Source of the DNA: Candidatus Zixiibacteriota bacterium
GTDB taxonomy: Bacteria; Zixibacteria; MSB-5A5; DSPP01
Direction of reading: 5' to 3'
Length of the DNA: 64,000 nt
Assembly: GCA_022614805.1 (NCBI GenBank)
Contig: JAKEHY010000009.1
Location: 12,489 to 76,488 of the forward strand
The notes under the pieces were generated by a model. That model was given only the letters and a program-made list of their open reading frames with translations. It was not told where the DNA came from and made no database searches. Below, piece after piece: positions 1-8,769 of this stretch. Both the position numbers and the translations under genes were made by a program. How positions within the stretch are numbered: position 1 is the stretch's first letter; each line of letters begins with the position of its first letter.

Positions 1-2
1 TG

Positions 3-779
3 TTTTTGACTTTTTCTCTTTCAATGCTCGGTATGAGCCGACTCTCGTTGCAAAGGATACGGGAAGGGAAATCCGGAAAACGGCGGCTCTCCCTTTTTCT
101 AATCGGGTTAATTCTGTGTCTCACCATTTTGACCATCACCTCCATTGAAAAGTTCGGGCAGGGAGGCTGGCTCACCCTTTTGGCAACCGGTTGCGTAATC
201 GTCCTCACCTTCTTTATCCGCCGCCACTACCGGAAGTCGGCCGCCGCTTTGGCCAAGCTGTATGCCAGTCTGGAGGAAATCCCCTCCCAGCCCGACATCC
301 CCTCCCCACCGCTCACTCCCAAAAAGCCGACCGCGGTCGTTCTCGTGGCCTCCTACGGCCCCGTTGGCATCCACACCGTTTTGAACATATTCAAAACCTT
401 TCCCGGCCACTTCAAAAACCTGGTTTTCCTTTCGGTCGGGGTCATCGACTCCGGCTCTTTTAAGGGAAGCGAAGCGGTCGAAGCCTTGCAAAAGGAGACG
501 GAAGCGTCCCTTTTGAAGTATGTCGAGCTGTCGAAGAAGTTGGGCATACCGGCGACCTACCGCATGGCCATCGGCACGGACGTGATTGAAGAGGCGGAAA
601 AGCTTTGTTTGGAAATCGCCCAAACCTTCCAGCAGGTGACCTACTTCGCCACCAAGGTGATTTTCCAGCAGGAAAGATGGTACCACCGCTTTCTACACAA
701 CGAAACCGCTTACGCCATCCAACGGCGGCTGCAGTGGGTGGGGAAAACGATGGTTATCATCCCCGCCCGGGTGCGCTGA
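3..779 (+). CDS. APC-family permease, C-terminal part (5' end outside window)
   Basis: The frame is already open at the window edge, so this is the C-terminal part of a longer protein. It begins with the end of a transmembrane core (the run FSLSMLGMSRLSL, then hydrophobic segments at about residues 28-46 and 54-70), followed by a basic RRHYRK stretch and a soluble domain of about 170 residues. That arrangement matches the C-terminus of bacterial amino-acid/polyamine (APC) permeases, where a USP-like cytoplasmic tail follows the last helices. The substrate cannot be told. It stops 53 bases before the next gene. What is seen: membrane segments and cytoplasmic tail; the family is from recognition of the TM-loop pattern and is moderately sure. 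Confidence 0.65.
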   Translation, partial: FLTFSLSMLGMSRLSLQRIREGKSGKRRLSLFLIGLILCLTILTITSIEKFGQGGWLTLLATGCVIVLTFFIRRHYRKSAAALAKLYASLEEIPSQPDIPSPPLTPKKPTAVVLVASYGPVGIHTVLNIFKTFPGHFKNLVFLSVGVIDSGSFKGSEAVEALQKETEASLLKYVELSKKLGIPATYRMAIGTDVIEEAEKLCLEIAQTFQQVTYFATKVIFQQERWYHRFLHNETAYAIQRRLQWVGKTMVIIPARVR

Positions 780-832
780 CAAATTCCCTGCCATCATCTT
801 TCTTTTTCGGGCGTAGAAAGTGTGGAGGTTTG

Positions 833-1516
833 ATGCGGCGGCTCTTGGCGCTTGTGGCTTTCGTTGCCATTATCAGCCAATTCCCGGCATTCGGGCAAGG
901 GCAGAAAGGGAACTTTGCCCTTTCAATGCAGGGGGGCGGTTTTGGCAATTTGGAAGACCGCTTTTTTAAAAGTATGGCGTTCGTGGTAAGCGGTGGGCTG
1001 GAGTATTATCCCTTGAATCCGGTAAGCTTCGGCATCCAATTTCAGTTTTCTCCCAAAGGCAGCTTTGGCGGCCCGGTTACTCTGGGAGTCGGCTCAGTCA
1101 GCGGCTCCGGCTACCGCCGCTCCGACCGGCTTTTTCAAACGACCATTTTTGCGCGGCCGACCGTCCCACTCGGTTCAGCCGTAAACATTTTCGGCGTGGC
1201 CGGGATGTCGCTGACCAAGGTCACCCGCTTGAACGGAGAGGAAATCGCGGCGACCGGTCCAAGCGAAGCGGCGGAAGAAGGAGAAAGAATCGGCGCCAAG
1301 TTCGGAGGCGGGGCCCTCATCCATTTGAAATCCAATACGCATCTCAATTTCACCGCCGCTTACGACACCCAACCCCGGAAGCTTTTATCCGCCCAGGCCG
1401 GGCTTACGTTTTTCTTTGACCCGTTTTCCCGAAAAAGTGATTCAAACAAATCTTCTGATGCCCAAAAAAATCCCCTTCTCCCTCACAACCTATTATCTTT
1501 ACGGGTGTATAAGTAA
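833..1516 (+). CDS. Small outer-membrane beta-barrel protein 1
   Basis: A 227-residue protein with a clear signal peptide (MRRLLALVAFVAII, cleavage near FPAFGQG). The mature part has alternating hydrophobic/polar strands with many glycines and aromatics, as in the OMP beta-barrel family. The ATG at 833 is chosen because GTGGAGG lies just upstream and the signal peptide begins there; the frame stays open further 5' but that part is unlike coding sequence. It is the first of four similar-sized secreted barrels on this strand. No function is recognised; an outer-membrane location is inferred from architecture. The C-terminus (HNLLSLRVYK) lacks a terminal aromatic, unlike a classical porin. Confidence 0.7.
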   Translation: MRRLLALVAFVAIISQFPAFGQGQKGNFALSMQGGGFGNLEDRFFKSMAFVVSGGLEYYPLNPVSFGIQFQFSPKGSFGGPVTLGVGSVSGSGYRRSDRLFQTTIFARPTVPLGSAVNIFGVAGMSLTKVTRLNGEEIAATGPSEAAEEGERIGAKFGGGALIHLKSNTHLNFTAAYDTQPRKLLSAQAGLTFFFDPFSRKSDSNKSSDAQKNPLLPHNLLSLRVYK

Positions 1517-1534
1517 ACAAAAGGAGGTAAAGTT

Positions 1535-2221
1535 ATGACCAAACGGATTGCAGTTTTCACGCTGGGGGCGTTTTTGATTCTTGCGGCGGCGACCGCCGTC
1601 AATGCCCGCATCCGGAGGGGGGGCGCGTACGGAAATCCGGAAGGGAAAGTATCCGTCGCCACCCACCTGGGGGCGTTTGTGCCGACCAACGAGTTCGGAG
1701 ACATCGCCGATGTCGGCATCCGCTGGGGAGCGGCTTTGGATTTCTATCCCACGCGCGACGCCTCCATCGGCTTCGATTTCGGGTTCGGGGAAGCGGACGC
1801 CAAGGACTTTATGGTTCAAAGAGAAGAAAACCGTTTGGAGCGACCGATACCAGAAGGAATAGGGCAGCCCGTTCAAATTCAGAGCTTCAACTATCGCAGT
1901 TACCGACTGGGAATCAACGGCCGCTTCAATATCCCCACCGGTACGGGCGTAAGCCCGTATTTGGAGGCCGGAATGGGGGCCTACTGGACCCAACGCAGGG
2001 TCAGCGGCTTTACCACTGGCGGACCTCTTTTTGAATTCTCCGAACGCCGCACCACCAGCACGGCGGGCAGCAACGTGGGGCTGGGCCTGAACGCTTACTT
2101 GGGACGCCGCACCAATATGTACGCCGGCTTCCAGTTCCACCAGCTTTTTGACGACCAGCCGGAAGGAATCGACAATTTCGCCACTTTTACCTTCGGCTTG
2201 GGCCTCGGCCTTTGGCCGTAA
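1535..2221 (+). CDS. Small outer-membrane beta-barrel protein 2
   Basis: A 228-residue protein with a signal peptide (MTKRIAVFTLGAFLILAAATAVNA) and an Ail/OmpX-like barrel pattern: VSVATHLGAFVPTNEFGDI at the start of the barrel, several strands rich in Tyr/Gly, and a C-terminal FGLGLGLWP. A strong AAAGGAGG lies 9 bases before the ATG. It starts 18 bases after the previous stop, so the two are probably cotranscribed. The opening strand resembles that of barrel 4 (GFVVPTGDYGDIS), suggesting a common ancestor. Substrate or partner is unknown. A GC-rich terminator follows directly. Confidence 0.75.
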   Translation: MTKRIAVFTLGAFLILAAATAVNARIRRGGAYGNPEGKVSVATHLGAFVPTNEFGDIADVGIRWGAALDFYPTRDASIGFDFGFGEADAKDFMVQREENRLERPIPEGIGQPVQIQSFNYRSYRLGINGRFNIPTGTGVSPYLEAGMGAYWTQRRVSGFTTGGPLFEFSERRTTSTAGSNVGLGLNAYLGRRTNMYAGFQFHQLFDDQPEGIDNFATFTFGLGLGLWP

Positions 2222-2240
2222 GCTTTCCGGTCTCAACCCA

Positions 2241-2267
2241 AGGCCGCCCCTGCGGGGCGGCCTTTTT
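2241..2267 (+). terminator. Rho-independent terminator after barrel 2
   Basis: AGGCCGCCCC-tgc-GGGGCGGCCT followed by a T run. The hairpin begins 19 bases after the stop codon. The stem is closely related to those after the next two barrel genes. Confidence 0.85.
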
Positions 2268-2339
2268 ACTGTCGCAAAAGTCGGCCTTGACAAAGCCCCA
2301 GCTCTATGCCTCTTTCTCTTACGAAAGAAGGGAGGCCCA

Positions 2340-2933
2340 ATGGCCAAAAAGTTATTGCTTTTGCTGCTCGCCATTCTTTGCTTCGCAACGCTTCCGGCCG
2401 CGGCGCAGGAAGGGAGCGTAACCTGGAACAACCGGCATCACATCGGGCTGGTAATTGGGTATGCAAAGTTGCTGAGCGATGACGTAAAGGACGACTCATC
2501 CGGTTTGGACTGGTCCAACTCCGCCCATGCCGCTGTCACGTATCGTTACTCCGTCAATCCTAATCTCGACCTTGCGGTGGATTCCCGGGCCACTTTTAGC
2601 ACCCAAACAGTTAACGGAGTGGACGTAAATCTGACCAACACCTATTTCGGGCCGGGGGTCCGGGTCATCGCGCCGCAAGGAAAAATAAAACTATTCCTGC
2701 AGGGTAATATTTATTTTGTGAACGAAGAAGTGGAACTCGTTCAAGGCAACACCAAGGTGAGCGGCAATGAAACCGATGTTGGCTTCGGAGCCAACTGCGG
2801 CATTGACATTCAAGTAAGTAAACTTCTCTCGATTCCGTTGGAAGCCAATTTCCTTTATGCTAAACCGGTGGACAACGTGTCTGCGTTCGGCATTTCAGCC
2901 GGACTGACTTTCAACTTCGGGATGATGCTGTAA
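2340..2933 (+). CDS. Small outer-membrane beta-barrel protein 3
   Basis: A 197-residue protein with a signal peptide (MAKKLLLLLLAILCFATLPAAAQ). The mature chain has regular beta-strand alternation (VIAPQGKIKLFLQGNIYFVNEEVEL and similar), ending in GLTFNFGMML, typical of small outer-membrane barrels. The ATG at 2340 follows GGGAGG with suitable spacing; an earlier in-frame extension lacks a signal sequence and crosses the upstream terminator, so it is rejected. It sits between two terminators and so is probably its own transcription unit. No specific function can be assigned. Confidence 0.75.
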   Translation: MAKKLLLLLLAILCFATLPAAAQEGSVTWNNRHHIGLVIGYAKLLSDDVKDDSSGLDWSNSAHAAVTYRYSVNPNLDLAVDSRATFSTQTVNGVDVNLTNTYFGPGVRVIAPQGKIKLFLQGNIYFVNEEVELVQGNTKVSGNETDVGFGANCGIDIQVSKLLSIPLEANFLYAKPVDNVSAFGISAGLTFNFGMML

Positions 2934-2960
2934 CCCGTTGCCACGGCTAAACTAAGCCGA

Positions 2961-2989
2961 GGCCGCCTTTCCGGGCGGCCTTCTTTTTT
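2961..2989 (+). terminator. Rho-independent terminator after barrel 3
   Basis: GGCCGCC-tttccg-GGCGGCC followed by TTCTTTTTTT. It stands 27 bases after the stop codon. Confidence 0.85.
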
Positions 2990-3062
2990 GGCCTAAAGAA
3001 CCCCCCCGGGTTGCCGATACATATTTCGGGGGCTTACATACGCCCAGAAAGAAGGAGGAGCA

Positions 3063-3755
3063 ATGAAGAAGTTAGTCGTATTAGCCGCTGTATTTATGCT
3101 TTTCGGGGCTTTGGCGGCCCAAGCGGCGCCGCGCAAGCAAAGCCCCAAGCCGAGAGCCAGCCGCACCCCGGTTTCCGGTTTGGCCCAGCATAAGGGCTGG
3201 ATTGCCATTATGCCGAAGCTTGGTTTTGTGGTGCCTACCGGCGACTACGGCGACATTTCCGGCAGCGGTTTCCGCTTTCAGGGAGCGGCCGAGTATTACC
3301 TTAGAAGCGACTGGACCATAGGCGTTTCCACAGCCTGGGCCCAGACCGGCGCTTCGGACGACAGCAAAACGGCCGCGGAAGCGACCCTGCCTGCCGGCTC
3401 GACTATTTCGAGCTGGAAATTCCGCACGATGCAGTTTTCCGGTTACGCCCGGCACCTGTTTCCCACCAGCTCGCCCAAGATTTCTCCCTACGTATCCGGC
3501 GGGCTGGGTATCTACAACACCAAGAGTTCGGCAGAAGGCACCGTCGCCACCCAGCAGGAAATTGATGCGGCGACCGGCTCCGGCTCCGGCGAAACCAACC
3601 TCGGTTTCAACCTGGGCGGCGGTATGATGATGGCGCTCACCCCCACCGTCGGTTTCAACGTCGGAATGACCTATCACAACGCTTTTTCCGACCCGGCTAC
3701 CAACTACTTCGTTTTCAACGGCGGCATGAATTTCTTTTTCAACACCGGCCGTTAA
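3063..3755 (+). CDS. Small outer-membrane beta-barrel protein 4
   Basis: A 230-residue protein with a signal peptide (MKKLVVLAAVFMLFGALAAQA), a short basic proline-rich stretch (PRKQSPKPRASRTP), and an OmpX/Ail-like barrel starting at IAIMPKLGFVVPTGDYGD and ending GGMNFFFNTGR. The start has AAGGAGGAG seven bases before the ATG. It is flanked by terminators on both sides. The basic Pro-rich segment between signal and barrel could contact peptidoglycan or LPS, but that is speculation. Function unknown. Confidence 0.75.
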   Translation: MKKLVVLAAVFMLFGALAAQAAPRKQSPKPRASRTPVSGLAQHKGWIAIMPKLGFVVPTGDYGDISGSGFRFQGAAEYYLRSDWTIGVSTAWAQTGASDDSKTAAEATLPAGSTISSWKFRTMQFSGYARHLFPTSSPKISPYVSGGLGIYNTKSSAEGTVATQQEIDAATGSGSGETNLGFNLGGGMMMALTPTVGFNVGMTYHNAFSDPATNYFVFNGGMNFFFNTGR

Positions 3756-3773
3756 ACCTCATCGCAGAGGGGG

Positions 3774-3810
3774 AAGGCCGTCCGCCTCAAGCGGACGGCC
3801 TTATTTTTTT
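3774..3810 (+). terminator. Rho-independent terminator after barrel 4
   Basis: AAGGCCGTCCGC-ctcaa-GCGGACGGCCTT, then ATTTTTTT. It may also stop the converging minus-strand gene that ends at 3870, since A residues precede the stem. Confidence 0.88.
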
Positions 3811-3869
3811 GCAGCCATCCCTCCGTATAGTTGTACCAAGAATCATTCCCGACGCAGCCAAAAACATTT

Positions 3870-4856
3870 TTACGTTTTCGAACCCCATTTTCCCATCACC
3901 CGTTGCCAAACCCTTTTGACCAAGACCGGCGGCGCTCCCAGTTCTACAATCTTCTTTTCCGGCGAGACCAGAACCAGGGCATTAAAGAAATTCTCCTCTC
4001 CCGGCGCCGCATAGCGCAAATCATCCCAGCGCACCAGAATATCCTCACCCCGATGGTCGAGCGAAAGGTAGGGAAAGCGGGCGAAGCGCAGAAAAACCCG
4101 GGAGAGGTAGCTTTCTTTGGCGGCCGCCACATAGTCGTTTTCCCCGATTTTGGCATACCGGGCAGCCGGAAGGGGTGTGTCTGCAAAAAGCGAGACCTCC
4201 CCCCGGTAGAAATTGTTGTCGGTTTCCAAAACGTAGCGCCACTGCCAGAACTCCAAGGGCCGCGGATAAACGCCCCAGTCGCGGACTTTTTCCCCGGTTT
4301 CGACAGGCGGCCGGGCCAGAAGTTTTTGGGCCGCCCCTTCGTGCGCGAACAGGCGCAAGGTCACGTATCCGGAAAAAACAAAAAGCGCCGTCAGGGCCGC
4401 CCCCTTTCTAAAATCGAACTTAACGCGCCCCCAAATCAAGGCGGTTATCAAAACCAGCCAGATAAACGGGTCCACGATGAAAACCAAATCCCAGGCGAAT
4501 TTTCTATCGGTGAAGGGCAAAAGGGCGCAGGTGGGATAGGGATTGAGTAAATCCAGAAGCGTATGGCCAAAGGAGCCCATCAGGGCGACCAGAAAAATCC
4601 ACTTGAACTTCTGCCGGACGAATAGATAGATGACTCCGGCGACCAAAACAGCTTCCAGGGACAAGCCAACTACCGAGTGGGAAAAACCCCGGTGGAGGTC
4701 GAAATATTTCGCTGCGCTGTCGAGGCGGTAAACGAAATCCAAGTCCGGGAAGTTGGAAGAAGCCGCAGCCGTCCAGAATGCGACCCGGCGGGGAAGCTTA
4801 TCCTCGAAAAGCCGCCCCACCGCCGCCCCGAACAGCGTGTGGGTCAGATTATCCAT
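3870..4856 (-). CDS. YdjM-like membrane-bound metal-dependent hydrolase
   Basis: A 328-residue protein opening with MDNLTHTLFGAAVGR, the N-terminal signature of the YdjM/DUF457 inner-membrane family ("LexA-binding, inner membrane-associated putative hydrolase"). Conserved polar residues include H6, NFPDLDF (about 35-41), and HRGFSHS (about 55-61), which would form the metal site. Several hydrophobic helices follow (about residues 64-80, 86-105, 130-150), and a soluble C-terminal region of about 150 residues ends the protein. Reaction and substrate are not established for the family. It converges on the four barrel genes and has no obvious operon partner. Confidence 0.8.
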   Translation of the reverse strand: MDNLTHTLFGAAVGRLFEDKLPRRVAFWTAAASSNFPDLDFVYRLDSAAKYFDLHRGFSHSVVGLSLEAVLVAGVIYLFVRQKFKWIFLVALMGSFGHTLLDLLNPYPTCALLPFTDRKFAWDLVFIVDPFIWLVLITALIWGRVKFDFRKGAALTALFVFSGYVTLRLFAHEGAAQKLLARPPVETGEKVRDWGVYPRPLEFWQWRYVLETDNNFYRGEVSLFADTPLPAARYAKIGENDYVAAAKESYLSRVFLRFARFPYLSLDHRGEDILVRWDDLRYAAPGEENFFNALVLVSPEKKIVELGAPPVLVKRVWQRVMGKWGSKT

Positions 4857-4874
4857 ACTTACCGTTCAAGTTAC

Positions 4875-4903
4875 AAAAAAACCTCGCCCAAAATCGGGCG
4901 AGG
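4875..4903 (-). terminator. Rho-independent terminator for the 4924-5658 barrel gene
   Basis: Read on the minus strand: CCTCGCCC-gatttt-GGGCGAGG followed by seven T. It sits 21 bases after the stop codon and just upstream of the YdjM-like start. Confidence 0.85.
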
Positions 4904-4923
4904 CTTTTCAATTTCAGACAAAT

Positions 4924-5658
4924 TCAGAATCGATATCCCAGCCGCATTCCGATTAACGTTCCGCCCCCCTTGACCGGGCCTATGACGCCAGCCTTGTTAT
5001 TCGAACGGAAGTCCCGGATGGCCTCGAAGACGAAAAAGAAATTGTATGGAAGACGGGCCTGAGCACCAGCTTCAAGGTAAAAACCGGAAAAGTTTTTGGA
5101 GAACTCCGCAACCTGACTGGGAGGAGGCGAAATATCCCGCACCGTAGTATCGGGCTCCCCCGTAATTGTATCTCGCTGCGTATAATCAAGAATGGTATCG
5201 ATAACCACGGCCAGCGAATCGCCGTGTCCCTTCGAAGAACCAAAGCTGCCTCCAAAACCGACAAAAGGGGAAAAAGCGGCCTCCCGGAAGGGATGAAAAG
5301 CCACACCCAGTCGAAAACCGGAGGCGCGCACATACGATTTTACATCTGTCGCCGTATGGATTATTCTGATGGTATCCAAGGTGCCGAAATCGGGAATAAT
5401 GTCAAAGTCAAAGAATTTTTCCTGCTTATCCGTTCGTTTGCGCATGCTCTCAAAACCAGCCTTAAAATCCAAAACCGACCATTTGTAGGTTACCTGTCCG
5501 GAAAAATTCGCCGGATTGTGTTCAAAGAAGTGGGAATAGCGGCCATCCTCGGGAAAATAACCGCCGACGCCGAAGGAAACTTCCAGCGGAATCCGCTGGG
5601 CAAAAGCGGTGTTGATGCCAGCAAATAAAAAAACAAAAAAAAACGCAATTTTTCTCAT
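4924..5658 (-). CDS. Outer-membrane beta-barrel protein 5
   Basis: A 244-residue secreted protein: signal peptide MRKIAFFFVFLFAGINTAFA, then a barrel-like chain with GVGGYFPEDGRYSHFF near the front and a terminal GTLIGMRLGYRF with the C-terminal Phe expected of BAM-assembled barrels. The ATG at 5658 is preceded by GGAGGG; longer in-frame openings lack a ribosome site. An acidic/Thr-rich loop (VIDTILDYTQRDTITGEPDTTVRD) would be surface-exposed if it is a barrel. Not recognisably the same group as barrels 1-4. Monocistronic, with its own terminator. Function unknown. Confidence 0.7.
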   Translation of the reverse strand: MRKIAFFFVFLFAGINTAFAQRIPLEVSFGVGGYFPEDGRYSHFFEHNPANFSGQVTYKWSVLDFKAGFESMRKRTDKQEKFFDFDIIPDFGTLDTIRIIHTATDVKSYVRASGFRLGVAFHPFREAAFSPFVGFGGSFGSSKGHGDSLAVVIDTILDYTQRDTITGEPDTTVRDISPPPSQVAEFSKNFSGFYLEAGAQARLPYNFFFVFEAIRDFRSNNKAGVIGPVKGGGTLIGMRLGYRF

Positions 5659-5746
5659 CTTAGTCCCTCCCATACCCCTTCTACTACGCTTGGCCCGTGC
5701 AAAAGGTTTAACATTTTTTGAGGGTTTCTCAAACAGGGACTTCAGG

Positions 5747-7204
5747 CTATTTGTGAAAAGCGATGTCCAAATCACGGGCCGCTTTGGCTTCGTCCAGCCG
5801 CCCCACCGGCGTGGTATGCGGAGCTTTTTTCACCTTTTCCGGGTCGGTTTCGACTTCCCTGGCTATCTGGATAAAAGCATCCGCCAGATAATCCAGACTT
5901 TCCCTGCTTTCCGTTTCGGTCGGTTCAATCATCAAGGCCTCCGGAACGATGAGCGGAAAATAGGCGGTCGGGGCGTGCACGCCGAAGTCCAACAGCCGCT
6001 TGGCAATGTCCATCGTCCGCACCCCCTGCGCTTTCTGCCGGTTGCCGGAAAGCACAAACTCGTGCTGGCAGAAACCGGGATACGGCACTTCGTAAGAATC
6101 TTTAACCCGCGCGAGAAGATAGTTGGCGTTGAGGATGGCGTTTTCGGAAACTTCGGAGAGTCCCTCCGTCCCCAGCGTGCGGATGTAGGTATAGGCCCGC
6201 ACTAAAACGCCGAAGTTGCCGAAAGCGGAATGCACCTTGCCGATTGATTTTTTGTTTTCCGTGAACCGATACCAATCTTTACCCTTTTTTTCGATTCGTT
6301 CCACCCGCGGATTGGGCAGATAGGGCTCGAGGAATTTTTTGACGCCGACCGCCCCGGCCCCCGGCCCGCCGCCGCCGTGGGGAGTCGAAAAAGTCTTGTG
6401 CAGGTTGAAGTGCACGATGTCGAAGCCCAAATCCCCCGGCTTGACGATGCCCATCAGGGCGTTCAGGTTGGCTCCGTCCATATACATCAGCCCGCCGGCT
6501 TCGTGCACCAGACGGCAGATTTCCAGAATATCCTTTTCGAAAAGCCCGAGCGTGTTCGGATTGGTCAGCATCATTCCGGCGGTGCGCCCGGTTAGGGCTT
6601 CTTGCAGCTTTTTCAGGCTGACCCGGCCGTCCGCGCCGGAGGCAATCTGCACGGTTTCCCAGCCGGCGGTCGCCACCGAAGCCGGATTGGTGCCGTGGGC
6701 GCTGTCCGGGATGATGATTTGATTGCGTTTTTTATCCTTCCGCTCGCTGTGATGGGCCTTCATCAAAAGAAGACCGGCCAGTTCCCCCTGGGCGCCGGCG
6801 GAGGGCTGGAGGGTGACGGCCCCCACCCCGCCGATTTCAGCCAGAAAGCCGGCCAGTTCATACATCAGCTTCAAGGCCCCTTGGGCGTCCGCTTCAGCAG
6901 TTTCAGGATGCAGTTCGGCAAATCCGGGCAGGCGGGCCGCCTGCTCATTGACTTTTGGATTGTACTTCATCGTGCAGGAACCGAGGGGATAAATTCCTTT
7001 TTCGATGTGGTGGTTCAAAACCGAGAGGCGCACGAAATGGCGCATCACGTCGATTTCCGCCGCCTCCGGCCACGCGAGTTCACTCCGACGACGGAATTCT
7101 TGGGAGAGCGCCTCCGGCTCGGGAACGTCGGTTTGGGGCAAAGGAACGCCTTTGCGTCCGGGAGAAGAAAGCTCAAAAATGGTCGGCTCGACCACCGGAT
7201 TCAT
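5747..7204 (-). CDS. gcvPB: Glycine dehydrogenase (decarboxylating), subunit 2
   Basis: The PLP-binding half of the split P-protein of the glycine cleavage system, which decarboxylates glycine and passes the aminomethyl group to lipoylated GcvH. At 485 residues it has the family's usual length. The N-terminal FELSSPGRKGVPLP is typical of GcvPB, and the PLP lysine is K270 in HFNLHKTFSTPHGGGGPG, with the glycine-rich loop after it; IPDSAHGTNPASV lies at about 165-177. Its ATG overlaps the gcvPA stop by four bases (ATGA), so the two subunits are translationally coupled. gcvT is not nearby. Confidence 0.96.
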   Translation of the reverse strand: MNPVVEPTIFELSSPGRKGVPLPQTDVPEPEALSQEFRRRSELAWPEAAEIDVMRHFVRLSVLNHHIEKGIYPLGSCTMKYNPKVNEQAARLPGFAELHPETAEADAQGALKLMYELAGFLAEIGGVGAVTLQPSAGAQGELAGLLLMKAHHSERKDKKRNQIIIPDSAHGTNPASVATAGWETVQIASGADGRVSLKKLQEALTGRTAGMMLTNPNTLGLFEKDILEICRLVHEAGGLMYMDGANLNALMGIVKPGDLGFDIVHFNLHKTFSTPHGGGGPGAGAVGVKKFLEPYLPNPRVERIEKKGKDWYRFTENKKSIGKVHSAFGNFGVLVRAYTYIRTLGTEGLSEVSENAILNANYLLARVKDSYEVPYPGFCQHEFVLSGNRQKAQGVRTMDIAKRLLDFGVHAPTAYFPLIVPEALMIEPTETESRESLDYLADAFIQIAREVETDPEKVKKAPHTTPVGRLDEAKAARDLDIAFHK

Positions 7205-8598
7205 ACCAGTCCTGCCGTTTCCAGTTTCCTCTCCGGCGCTATTCCGCTACCGGCCTTGGGGCGAAAAAAACTCATCCCCTCCGCCAGAGCTTCAATGTCC
7301 GCCCGCAGCTTCTTTTCCGTCACCGCAATCAAAAGCTGGTTTTTCCTTTTCCGGTCGTATTTTCCCAAATCGATACCGGGAACGATGTTCGTTTTTCGCA
7401 AGCGGGAGGCGACCCTCGAAGCGGGCACGGGCAGCTCGAGGGCAAACTCTTTAAAAAACGGGGCCGCATAGACCCGCCTGAATCCCTTTGCCTCCAGCAG
7501 CGCGGCCGTGTAATGGGCTTTGGCGTAGGAAAGCCGGGCCATCTGCAAAAGCCCCTCCTTGCCGACCAGGGACATAAATACGGTCGAAAGCGTTGCCATC
7601 AAACCCTGGTTGGTGCAGATGTTGGAGGTCGCCTTTTCCCGGCGGATATGCTGCTCCCGCGTCTGCAAGGTCAAAACGTAACCGATTTTACCGGTAACGT
7701 CTGTCGTCCGGGCCGCAATCCGACCCGGCATCCGGCGCACCAGTTCCTTTTTGGCGGCAAAAAGCCCCACCGCCGGCCCGCCGTAGGAAATCGGAACGCC
7801 CAAAGATTGCCCCTCCGCCACGGCGATATCGGCGTTGTATTCGCCGGGGGGAGAAACCATTCCGAGCGAGATGGGGTCAAAAACGGCGACCAATTTGGCG
7901 CCGACGGCGTGAACAATCGATTCCAGTTCCTTCGCCTCCTCGAGGCAGCCGAAAAAGTTGGGCGTTTGCAAAACCAAAGCGGCGGTTTTATTGGAGATAT
8001 TTTTCTTGAGCGCCTCCGGCTCTACTTGTCCCGAAGGTCCGAGCGGCAACGAACGAAGCTGATACGCTCCGCCGGTGCCGTAGGTTTTGAGAACCTTCAG
8101 GTAGTTCGGATTCAGCCCTTCCGTCACCAAAACCTCTTTGCGTTCGGTGATATGCGCCGTCATCAGGGCCGCCTCGGCCACCGCAGAAGCGCCGTCGTAC
8201 ATCGAGGCGTTGGCCGCCTCCATTTTGGTCAGGGCAGAGATGAGGGACTGAAATTCGTAGATGACCTGCAGCGTCCCCTGCGAAACTTCCGCTTGATACG
8301 GGGTGTAGGAGGTCAAAAACTCCGGCCGGCGGATGATGAAATCGGCTGCCGCCGGGGTGAAATGGTCGTAAAACCCCCCTCCGAGAAAGGAATTGGCGAC
8401 AGAAACGGGGATATTCTGACGGGAAAGCTTGCGCAAATCGGCGAAGAGCTCTAATTCGGAGGCCGGCGGCGGAATTTTGAGCGGTTCTTTTAACCGGATT
8501 TCATTCGGGACGGCATCCAAAAGGTCTTCGAAGCGGGAAACGCCGATGGCGGCCAGCATTTTTTTCCGGTCGGCATCCGTATTCGGCACGTAGCTCAT
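7201..8598 (-). CDS. gcvPA: Glycine dehydrogenase (decarboxylating), subunit 1
   Basis: Subunit 1 of the two-subunit P-protein, pairing with GcvPB to form the active decarboxylase. At 465 residues it is full length. The start MSYVPNTDADRKKML matches the usual GcvPA opening, and FLGGGFYDHFTPAAADFI, TPYQAEVSQGTLQ and the IRREKATSNICTNQ motif are hallmarks of the family. It does not itself carry the PLP lysine. It lies between gcvH (171-base gap) and gcvPB (4-base overlap) on the same strand, consistent with one operon. Confidence 0.96.
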   Translation of the reverse strand: MSYVPNTDADRKKMLAAIGVSRFEDLLDAVPNEIRLKEPLKIPPPASELELFADLRKLSRQNIPVSVANSFLGGGFYDHFTPAAADFIIRRPEFLTSYTPYQAEVSQGTLQVIYEFQSLISALTKMEAANASMYDGASAVAEAALMTAHITERKEVLVTEGLNPNYLKVLKTYGTGGAYQLRSLPLGPSGQVEPEALKKNISNKTAALVLQTPNFFGCLEEAKELESIVHAVGAKLVAVFDPISLGMVSPPGEYNADIAVAEGQSLGVPISYGGPAVGLFAAKKELVRRMPGRIAARTTDVTGKIGYVLTLQTREQHIRREKATSNICTNQGLMATLSTVFMSLVGKEGLLQMARLSYAKAHYTAALLEAKGFRRVYAAPFFKEFALELPVPASRVASRLRKTNIVPGIDLGKYDRKRKNQLLIAVTEKKLRADIEALAEGMSFFRPKAGSGIAPERKLETAGLV

Positions 8599-8737
8599 AG
8601 CGTTCCGAACTTATCTTTTTTGGATGGCAAAGTCAACCGCCGGTGTAAAAACGGCCCCAGACGCGTTGTTAACCCGGACTTGATGCAGGTGCAAAGAAAA
8701 TGGTCTCGCGAAAACGGGGCTTTAGTTTTTTTAACGA

Positions 8738-8761
8738 ATCAATGATTCAATGACTCAATGA
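8738..8761. repeat. Three tandem 8-bp units
   Basis: Three consecutive copies of NTCAATGA (ATCAATGA, TTCAATGA, CTCAATGA) lie just downstream of gcvH. It could be slippage-prone; no function is evident. Confidence 0.6.
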
Positions 8762-8769
8762 ATAAATCG

